14,698 bases of DNA from DATFWC01 sp045801465 (GTDB lineage: Bacteria > Pseudomonadota > Alphaproteobacteria > Rhizobiales > Xanthobacteraceae). The stretch lies in contig JBJMSU010000214.1 in the NCBI GenBank assembly GCA_045801465.1, forward strand, positions 1 through 14,698. Reading direction: 5' to 3'. Under the pieces are notes generated by a model that saw only the letters and a list, made by a program, of their open reading frames with translations, searched no databases and was not told the DNA's origin. Positions 8,660-13,823 of the stretch are shown here, in pieces. Every line of letters starts with the position of its first letter. The first letter of the stretch is position 1. The position numbers and the translations under genes are program-made.

Positions 8660-8700
8660 TAGAGCGGGATGACGATTCGAAGAAAAGTCATCACGCTCTA
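8660..8700. repeat. Palindromic repeat, tagagcg type, overlapping a stop codon
   Basis: The arms 8660-8673 and 8687-8700 (TAGAGCGGGATGAC and GTCATCACGCTCTA) match at 13 of 14 positions around a 13-nt loop. It lies 11 bp from the preceding palindrome. Its outer right end CTA (8698-8700) is, on the minus strand, the TAG stop codon of the Sel1-repeat gene, so the element closes that reading frame. A long hairpin directly at the gene's end could also act as a 3' stabiliser or weak terminator, but there is no adjacent T-run. Confidence 0.8.
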
Positions 8701-9465
8701 CGAGGTGCCGCCGCCAAGCTGAGCGCGAGCCATGGGTTGCCACTCGCGCGCCAGTTTCTGGGCTTCAGCGATCTGCTGGCGCGTCAGCTTGTTCGCCACG
8801 ACGTCGCGACTGTTGAGGGCGGCGGTGCGGTTGCGCGCATCCGATGCTGGAAACTGGGCAACGGCAAGATTGAACCACATGTGCGCCATCGCATTGTCCT
8901 GCTCGACACCCTCGCCTTTGGCGTAGAGGAGGCCGAGGTTGTACTGGGCTTGCGGGTAATGCTGGTCGGCGGCGAGGCGATACCATCTCGTCGCTTCCGC
9001 ATGATCCTGGGGCACGCCCTGGCCTTCGGAGTACATGAGCCCGAGGCGGAACTGGGCGGCAGTGTCCCCCTGGTCGGCGGCGAGTCGAAGCCATGTGACC
9101 GCCTTGGCGTCGTCCCGCATGGCGCCGCGGCCGATGTAGTAGATGAGCCCGAGGAGGGACTGCGCGCGCACATCGCCTTTTTCGGCGAGTGGCTCTGCAA
9201 GCCGCAACGCGCACGCAAGATAGCCCTTCTCGTAGGCCGCAAAGGCGGCACTGGCGTCCGGGGCCGCCAAGCCCAGCGCCGTAAGCCGATAAGCCATGGC
9301 TTGCGTGAGCCGATCGCTGTTGACGCCGAGAGCGAAACCGACCGCCAGAATCACGGCGGCGCCGGTCGCGGTGAGCGCACGCCGGATTCGCCTCGAACGG
9401 TGGACCGCGGCCTTGGAACTGAGGAAAGTGGCCCGCTCTCTCAGGGCCACATGGTTGGCCGTCAT
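8698..9465 (-). CDS. Membrane-anchored Sel1-repeat (TPR-like) protein
   Basis: A 255-residue protein. The start at 9465 is chosen for the strong GGAGAGG site ending 4 nt upstream; the frame is open to 9534 but that part overlaps the preceding cupin gene. After a basic N-terminus (SRRIRR near 24-29) there is one transmembrane helix at about 30-48, which would leave the rest in the periplasm. Three Sel1-like repeats follow at about 100-134, 136-170 and 172-206, each with the AQxxLGxxYxxGxGVxxD...A..W...AA pattern. The C-terminal tail has a helical AEAQKLAREW segment. Sel1 repeats are protein-interaction scaffolds, often in envelope regulation; the partner is unknown. The gene follows the cupin gene by 22 bp and is probably co-transcribed with it. 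Its stop codon lies in a palindromic repeat. Confidence 0.85.
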   Translation of the reverse strand: MTANHVALRERATFLSSKAAVHRSRRIRRALTATGAAVILAVGFALGVNSDRLTQAMAYRLTALGLAAPDASAAFAAYEKGYLACALRLAEPLAEKGDVRAQSLLGLIYYIGRGAMRDDAKAVTWLRLAADQGDTAAQFRLGLMYSEGQGVPQDHAEATRWYRLAADQHYPQAQYNLGLLYAKGEGVEQDNAMAHMWFNLAVAQFPASDARNRTAALNSRDVVANKLTRQQIAEAQKLAREWQPMARAQLGGGTS

Positions 9466-9487
9466 GATACCTCTCCGTCTTCCCGCA

Positions 9488-9997
9488 TTACTGGCCGTAT
9501 TGCTCGTCGCTGACCTTTTCCATCCAGTCGACATTCTTGCCGTTCAGCGCTTCCTGAATGGCAATGTGTGTCATCGCCGTCGTCGGCGTTGCTCCGTGCC
9601 AATGCTTCAAGCCGGGCGGAAACCAGACCACGTCGCCGGGCCGAACTTCCTCGATCGGCCCGCCCTCGCGCCGAACCCAGCCGAGGCCCGACGCGATGAT
9701 CAAGGTCTGGCCGAGCGGATGCGTATGCCACGCGGTGCGGGCGCCCGGCTCGAATGTCACGCTGCTGCCGCTGACCCGCGCCGGATCGGGTGCCTGGAAC
9801 AGCGGGTCGACGCGGACCGCGCCGGTGAAATATTCCGCCGGTGCCTTGCGGGACGGCTGCGAACCGCTTCGTTTGATCTCCATTGTTCCATTCCTTTGCC
9901 TTGTCGGGACAGTCGGCGCCTGTGCGGCGGCCGCTCCGGCTGTCGCCAGCCCAGCGAAGCCGGCGGTGGCGGCGAGCATGTGTCTGCGGGTGATCAT
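9488..9997 (-). CDS. Cupin protein resembling Mn-dependent hydroxynitrile lyase, with Tat signal
   Basis: A 169-residue protein starting at 9997 with AGGAG 5 nt upstream. Residues 1-26 look like a twin-arginine signal (TRRHML, then an Ala/Gly-rich stretch ending AAAAQA), so the product is probably exported folded. From residue 39 on (MEIKRSGSQ) it is a single-domain cupin. Putative metal ligands are His91, His93, Gln97 (HTHPLGQ) and His132 (KHWHG). His134, His144 and Gln148 fill the pocket. This spacing and much of the wording match, from memory, the Granulicella tundricola hydroxynitrile lyase family (ligands His53, His55, Gln59, His94 there), which splits cyanohydrins such as mandelonitrile. 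Most relatives have no proven physiological role, so enzymatic activity is an inference. A second start at 9883 would give the cytoplasmic form. Confidence 0.87.
   Translation of the reverse strand: MITRRHMLAATAGFAGLATAGAAAAQAPTVPTRQRNGTMEIKRSGSQPSRKAPAEYFTGAVRVDPLFQAPDPARVSGSSVTFEPGARTAWHTHPLGQTLIIASGLGWVRREGGPIEEVRPGDVVWFPPGLKHWHGATPTTAMTHIAIQEALNGKNVDWMEKVSDEQYGQ
9881..9896 (-). promoter_or_regulatory. Internal translation start of the cupin gene (SD plus ATG)
   Basis: On the minus strand AAGGA (9892-9896) sits 8 nt before an in-frame ATG (9881-9883), an even better spaced site than that of the upstream start. Translation from here gives a 131-residue cupin beginning MEIKRSGSQ, exactly where the leaderless family members begin. 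It may be a working alternative start that makes a cytoplasmic form, or a relic from before a Tat leader was added in front. Confidence 0.5.
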
Positions 9998-10038
9998 GGC
10001 GTCTCCTGCGCAATTGCCTGCATCAGCTTCGAGATGAC

Positions 10039-10065
10039 GGCGGGCGACTTGCACGGACGCCCGCC
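10039..10065. repeat. GC-rich hairpin between the small ORF and the cupin gene
   Basis: GGCGGGCG (10039-10046) and CGCCCGCC (10058-10065) form a perfect 8-bp stem with an 11-nt loop. It lies in the 147-bp spacer upstream of the cupin start. There is no T-run on either strand, so it is more likely an mRNA structure or chance in GC-rich DNA than a terminator. Confidence 0.4.
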
Positions 10066-10144
10066 CCGGCGTGCGTCGCTGCTGCGTCTTCGCTCGGGGA
10101 GGCCGTGTTGTCGCCAGCCTGCGCGGCGCTTGGTCGAAGCCCGG

Positions 10145-10246
10145 TCATGCCGCTTTGGCTTCGCGCGCCTGTCCAGGCTTTCCGGCATGATAAAGCGCGC
10201 TCAAGAAGCCGATCAGGAGGACGACAAGGTAAATCTTGACTTCCAT
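10145..10246 (-). CDS. Small membrane peptide of 33 residues, unknown function
   Basis: ATG at 10244-10246 (minus strand) and TGA at 10145-10147 enclose 33 codons. Residues 3-19 (VKIYLVVLLIGFLSALY) form one plausible transmembrane helix. They are followed by a short polar tail (HAGKPGQAREAKAA) rich in Lys, Arg, Glu and Ala. A purine-rich GGTGAAGAA immediately precedes the ATG, which is a poor ribosome site by spacing. I do not recognise a family; KdpF and CydX-like peptides differ in sequence. It precedes the cupin and Sel1 genes on the same strand and could be the first gene of that cluster. The clean pattern of a hydrophobic core plus a charged tail in an otherwise empty region is the main argument that it is real. 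Confidence 0.5.
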   Translation of the reverse strand: MEVKIYLVVLLIGFLSALYHAGKPGQAREAKAA

Positions 10247-10486
10247 TTCTTCACCAACGACCGTTGCTCAGCCTCGTATTTGCGGCTGCTATCATTCGGA
10301 TGGGCAGTCATTTAGCCCACGCAACCGAATGCGATTAGATAGGAAGATGTGCATGGACTTATGAATGGAAGTCACGAATGCATCGCCGGCGGCCTTTCGC
10401 GTTTGCGCGAGGGAATGCCTATGTTGATAGTGGCTCGGGGGTGTGCTGCAGCGGCGACAAAGAGGACGACGTCGGGAGGTACGCTC
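10247..10486. other. Divergent intergenic region
   Basis: These 240 bp separate the leftward small ORF/cupin/Sel1 cluster from the rightward Rieske gene and should hold promoters for both. The part around 10300-10380 is more AT-rich than the neighbours. I see no convincing -35/-10 pair. An in-frame extension of the Rieske ORF to 10349 exists but lacks family character, and the strong ribosome site at 10474-10479 supports the later start. Confidence 0.4.
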
Positions 10487-12259
10487 ATGGACGCGCCAAC
10501 CAAGGAATTTGCGCTCGCGGGGAGCCTCGAGGAGCTGAAGGCGAAGGGACGGCTCGTGGTGCACGGCGGCCATCGTCCGATCCTCGTCATCTACGACCGC
10601 GGGCGCGTCTTCGCCCTCGACAATCGTTGCCCGCACATGGGCTTCCCGCTCGAACGCGGCAGCGTCGAGGACGGCATCCTGACCTGTCATTGGCACCACG
10701 CCCGCTTCGATCTCGAAAGCGGCTGCACCTTCGACCTATGGGCGGACGACGTGCCGATCTGCCCGGTCGAGGTGCGCAACGGCGAGGTCTGGGTGAAGAC
10801 CACGTTCGCTCATGCCGATCCCGCCGCGCACTGGCATCAGCGGCTTGCCGACGGCCTCGCACACGACCTCACCCTCGTCATCGCCAAGGCCGTGCATGGT
10901 CAGCTCGCGGCCGACGTACCGCGGGCCGACATCGTGCGGCAGGTGGCGCTGTTCGGGGCGCAGAACCGCGACGGCTGGGGCGTGGGTCTCACGATTCTCA
11001 CGGCGCTCGCCAATCTCCTGCCCGCGCTCCCAGAGGAGGAAGCCTATCTCGCCCTGTTCCACGGCGCGCGCCGCGTGGCGGCGGACTGCGATGGCGAGGC
11101 GCCGCGACGCGAACGTGCGCCGCTGGGAAGCCGGCCGGATCCGGCCGCGCTCAAGCGCTGGCTGCGGCGTTGGACAAAGGTGCGGCATCGCGAGGCGGCC
11201 GAGCGCACCTTGCTGACGGCGATTGCGGCCGGTCTCTCGCCGGCCGTGCTCGCCGATGTCCTGCTCGCGGCCGAGACCGAGCGCGCGTTCGCCGACACCG
11301 GACACTCGCTCGACTTCATCAACAAGGCGTTCGAGTGCCTCGACCTGATCGGCTGGGAGCACGCGGCGGCTCTGCTGCCGACTGTCGTCGGCCAGATGGT
11401 GGCGGCCCGTGGCGCCGAGGAATCGACCGCCTGGCGCCAGCCCGTCGATCTGGTTGCGCTGTGCGAGCAAGCAGCCGGCCAACTGCCGGCACTGTTCGCT
11501 GCCGGCCGCGACGCGCATGGCTGGTCGGACCACGCCGCGCTCGCCCGCGAGCTGCTCGGTGACGACCCGGCCAGGATCGTTGACGCGCTCAAGGCGGCGC
11601 TCCGCGCAGGCGCGGCTCCTGCCGACCTTGGCCGATCGCTCGCTTACGCGGCGGCGCTCCGGGTCGCGCGCTTCGGCAATGCCAACGAGCACGCCGACTG
11701 GGAGACGGCGCACCACGTCTTCACCTACGCCAACGCGGTCGACCAGATGCTCGAGCGGATCGGGAACGCCAACACCGACGGTCACGTCACGGCCGTGCGC
11801 GGCGTACTGCACGGAGCGATGGCGCTCTATCTTGCTCGCTATCTCAATGTGCCGCCGGCCCGCATCCCGGGCGAGGGCGGCGAGCAGCTCGACGACCTGC
11901 CCGCCGATGCGGAGATGATCCGCGCCGGCTTGCTCGAGGCCTTCGATCGACAGCGACAGGTCGATCTCGCGGCAAGGCTGGTGGCACGACACCTCACCCT
12001 CGGCCATTCGCCGCAGGCGCTGATCGCCACGCTCGCGCGTGCGCTGCTGCGCGAAGATGCAGGCTTCCACGCCTATCAGATGCTGGAGGCGGGATTCCGG
12101 CAGTTCACCGCGTGGGGCGACACCGACGCGGGCCGGCATATCCTCATTGCGGTTGCCCGCTACCTTGCGGCTCATTCACCGACCGAACGCGCGGCGCTGC
12201 AGACGGCCGACATCGCCCGGCGCTTGATGCGGGGCGGCGAGCTGCATCAGGGGGCTTGA
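10487..12259 (+). CDS. Rieske [2Fe-2S] domain fused to a large uncharacterised helical domain
   Basis: A 590-residue protein. The start at 10487 is set by GGGAGG (10474-10479), 7 nt upstream. Residues 5-106 are a Rieske ferredoxin-like domain with cluster ligands Cys48, His50, Cys67 and His70 (CPH, 16 residues, then CHWH). This type carries electrons in oxygenase systems or serves as a built-in redox domain. There is no signal peptide or membrane helix, so it is probably cytoplasmic. Residues 110-590 are mostly helical, rich in Ala, Leu and Arg, with His/acidic motifs: GHSLDFINKAFECLDLIGWEH (from 272, Glu291-His292), EHADWETAHHVFTYANA (401-417), LHGAMALYLARYLN (441-454) and AGFHAYQMLEAG (525-536). 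I cannot assign a family. A Rieske domain feeding a catalytic helical partner is an inference. The divergent neighbour is the cupin cluster, and a broken LysR gene follows. Confidence 0.85.
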   Translation: MDAPTKEFALAGSLEELKAKGRLVVHGGHRPILVIYDRGRVFALDNRCPHMGFPLERGSVEDGILTCHWHHARFDLESGCTFDLWADDVPICPVEVRNGEVWVKTTFAHADPAAHWHQRLADGLAHDLTLVIAKAVHGQLAADVPRADIVRQVALFGAQNRDGWGVGLTILTALANLLPALPEEEAYLALFHGARRVAADCDGEAPRRERAPLGSRPDPAALKRWLRRWTKVRHREAAERTLLTAIAAGLSPAVLADVLLAAETERAFADTGHSLDFINKAFECLDLIGWEHAAALLPTVVGQMVAARGAEESTAWRQPVDLVALCEQAAGQLPALFAAGRDAHGWSDHAALARELLGDDPARIVDALKAALRAGAAPADLGRSLAYAAALRVARFGNANEHADWETAHHVFTYANAVDQMLERIGNANTDGHVTAVRGVLHGAMALYLARYLNVPPARIPGEGGEQLDDLPADAEMIRAGLLEAFDRQRQVDLAARLVARHLTLGHSPQALIATLARALLREDAGFHAYQMLEAGFRQFTAWGDTDAGRHILIAVARYLAAHSPTERAALQTADIARRLMRGGELHQGA

Positions 12260-12336
12260 GGCGTCGTGAGGACGCACGTCGGCAGGCCGGGCCGCAGCGC
12301 CATGATTTAACGGGCGCAATAGGCGATACCAGCTGC

Positions 12337-12357
12337 CATAATCCGCATGCAATTATG
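12337..12357. promoter_or_regulatory. Dyad upstream of the LysR remnant, possible operator
   Basis: CATAAT (12337-12342) and ATTATG (12352-12357) are a perfect 6-bp inverted repeat with a 9-bp spacer, 15 bp before the LysR-type start. LysR regulators usually bind dyads of this size near their own gene, so this may be the old autoregulatory site. The exact T-N11-A form is not present at the symmetric positions, which lowers confidence. Confidence 0.3.
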
Positions 12358-12371
12358 AGCGGACGCGATAA

Positions 12372-12521
12372 ATGCAGCGTGGAAACCTGGACGATCTGCT
12401 CGCGTTCGTCGCCGTCGGGCGCGAGCGCAGCTTCACGAAAGCCGCAGCGAAGCTGGGCGTTTCGCAGTCGGCGCTCAGCCACACCATTCGCGAACTCGAG
12501 GCGCGCCTGTCTGACCCATAG
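12372..12521 (+). pseudogene. Truncated LysR-type regulator (N-terminal helix-turn-helix only)
   Basis: Forty-nine codons from ATG 12372 to TAG 12519-12521. They match the beginning of a LysR regulator: an LDDLLAFVAVGRERSFTKAA start, the winged-helix recognition segment KLGVSQSALSHTIRELEARL, and then an abrupt SDP and stop. Normal proteins of this family continue for about 250 more residues with an RLLTRTTR-like stretch and a ligand-binding domain. I see no continuation in any frame of the 86 bp before the next gene, so the 3' part is lost rather than frameshifted. The codon use is like that of the neighbours. It is probably non-functional, although a lone DNA-binding domain could still act as a decoy. 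It may once have controlled the Rieske or cupin genes. Confidence 0.85.
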
Positions 12522-12607
12522 CGGCAGTCAGTGCTCGTCGGCCGACAGCCTCAACTCGTCTCATTCACGCGGTTCCGCCGCCCCCGATAAGGAGGTGCGC
12601 TTGCCTG

Positions 12608-13507
12608 CTATGGAGGCGGCTCCTTGTCGTAGACCGGGAACAGCACCGCGGGGAAATCCGCTGCGTAGCGCCGGCCCTTCGGCGGCTTAGGATGCGCCTC
12701 GCGCGGTGGCAAGTCCGGCACGACCACCTTCCGGTACAGGTGCCAGGTCGAATGGCCGAGCACCGGGATCACCACCGCCAGACCGACAAAGAGAGGCAGC
12801 GACCCGATCAGCAGCGCGGCGGCGACGATCACGCCCCACAGTGCCATCGTCAGCGGATTGCGCATTACCGCCTTGACCGAGGTGACGGCGGCCGCGGTCG
12901 CGCCGATGTTGCGGTCGATCAGCAGCGGGAATGCCACAACGCTGATGGCGAAGGCGACCAGCGCGAACAGGAAGCCGACACCGTTGCCGACCAGGATCAT
13001 GCTGTGCCCTGCTTTGGTGGTGAGCACCTGTCGCACGAAGGCGCCGATCGATTCCGGCTGGGCGTAACCGAAATGGGAGACGTAGATCGCCTGCGCCACC
13101 GCGACCCACACGCCAAAGATCACGAGCAGGACCAGCCCGAGCCCCAGGATCGGGCGGAACGAGTCTGCCTCCAGGAGTTCGAAGGCATGCGACCACGCCG
13201 TGTCGAGTCCCTGTTCGCGCCGCCGGCTGAGCTCATAGAGGCCGATCGCGGCGAACGGCCCGAGCAGCGCGAAGCCGGCCGCCATCGGATAGAGCAGCGG
13301 CAAGAATTGGAAACCGAGGGTCGCCGCCGCGATGAAGATGCCGGCGATTGGATAGATCAGGCTGAGAAAGATGACATGGGTGGGCATCGCCCAAAAATCG
13401 TGGAACCCCTTTGCCAACACGTCGACCAGATCCCGGGGTGTGATGGCTTGCACGCGCGGCAAGCTGGCCGCCGCAGCGGCGGCACCGGTGGTCTCTTCAT
13501 TCGTCAT
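12608..13507 (-). CDS. DUF2189 family integral membrane protein
   Basis: A 299-residue multi-helix inner-membrane protein. The start at 13507 has a consensus AGGAGG 6 nt upstream. After an Ala-rich cytoplasmic N-terminus come hydrophobic segments at about 43-63, 66-92, 118-143, 170-193 and 219-250. The tail is Pro-rich and soluble (DLPPREAHPKPPKGRR). Segments that suggest DUF2189 are KGFHDFWAMPTHV, FPLLIDRNIG with a following SVKAVMRNP, and VVIPVLGHSTWHLYRK near the end. The assignment is from memory of the family pattern. The biochemical role of DUF2189 is unknown. The gene appears monocistronic: the transglycosylase gene upstream on the same strand is 316 bp away. Confidence 0.85.
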   Translation of the reverse strand: MTNEETTGAAAAAASLPRVQAITPRDLVDVLAKGFHDFWAMPTHVIFLSLIYPIAGIFIAAATLGFQFLPLLYPMAAGFALLGPFAAIGLYELSRRREQGLDTAWSHAFELLEADSFRPILGLGLVLLVIFGVWVAVAQAIYVSHFGYAQPESIGAFVRQVLTTKAGHSMILVGNGVGFLFALVAFAISVVAFPLLIDRNIGATAAAVTSVKAVMRNPLTMALWGVIVAAALLIGSLPLFVGLAVVIPVLGHSTWHLYRKVVVPDLPPREAHPKPPKGRRYAADFPAVLFPVYDKEPPP

Positions 13508-13823
13508 GACCGTCCTCCTGAACTCATTGGTTCAAGCGGGCACGACGTCGTGTGAGCCGTCGGTCGGACGGGCCACGTCAAGCCGCGCCCCGTATTGACG
13601 ATAACATAGGCCTGTGGCCTGCCGTTGTCGCGGGGAAGGGAGGGGACATTCGGCGGCGAAAAGGCGTGGCGGAACGCGGTCCTCCAACGCAGCTGGTTTC
13701 GGCGGAATCCGCCCACGCGGTCCGGCGAACGTTTTTCGGGGCTGGTTGTTGAACAACCCGATCACCGGCACCGGACATCCGTCAACGGTCGCCGAGCATC
13801 GCCCTTTATGGAGTGCACACCTG
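13508..13823. other. Intergenic region with several dyads, no gene
   Basis: This 316-bp region between two minus-strand genes contains no coding frame with family character. It holds five short dyads: TGAAC-N6-GTTCA (13519-13534), the perfect 12-bp palindrome CACGACGTCGTG (13541-13552), AGGCC-TGT-GGCCT (13608-13620), GGCGGA-A-TCCGCC (13701-13713) and GGTTGTT-G-AACAACC (13744-13758). The first two lie just upstream of the DUF2189 start and are the best operator candidates. The last lies downstream of the transglycosylase stop. Confidence 0.45.
13541..13552. promoter_or_regulatory. Perfect 12-bp palindrome upstream of the DUF2189 gene
   Basis: CACGACGTCGTG is exactly self-complementary and lies 34-45 bp upstream of the start codon, within the likely promoter or 5' leader. 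Next to it is TGAAC-N6-GTTCA, which overlaps the ribosome site. The placement fits a binding site for a dimeric regulator. Short GC-rich palindromes also occur by chance at this base composition. Confidence 0.35.

Noticed and set aside
8480..8743. N-terminal 88-codon extension of phosphoenolpyruvate carboxylase
   Set aside because: Includes Gly/Phe low-complexity codons and two palindromic repeats, overlaps the Sel1 gene end, and gives a length above the family norm.
10736..12175. 479-residue minus-strand frame opposite the Rieske fusion gene
   Set aside because: Considered because the sense protein is of unknown family, but the sense strand has the Rieske motif, a consensus ribosome site and ordinary amino-acid composition, while the antisense frame has none.
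12589..12687. AAGGAGG followed by an ATG at 12610 and a short plus-strand ORF ending within the DUF2189 gene
   Set aside because: The SD-like sequence is striking, but the peptide is Pro/Arg/Gly-rich, unlike any family, and lies antisense to the real 3' end of the DUF2189 gene.
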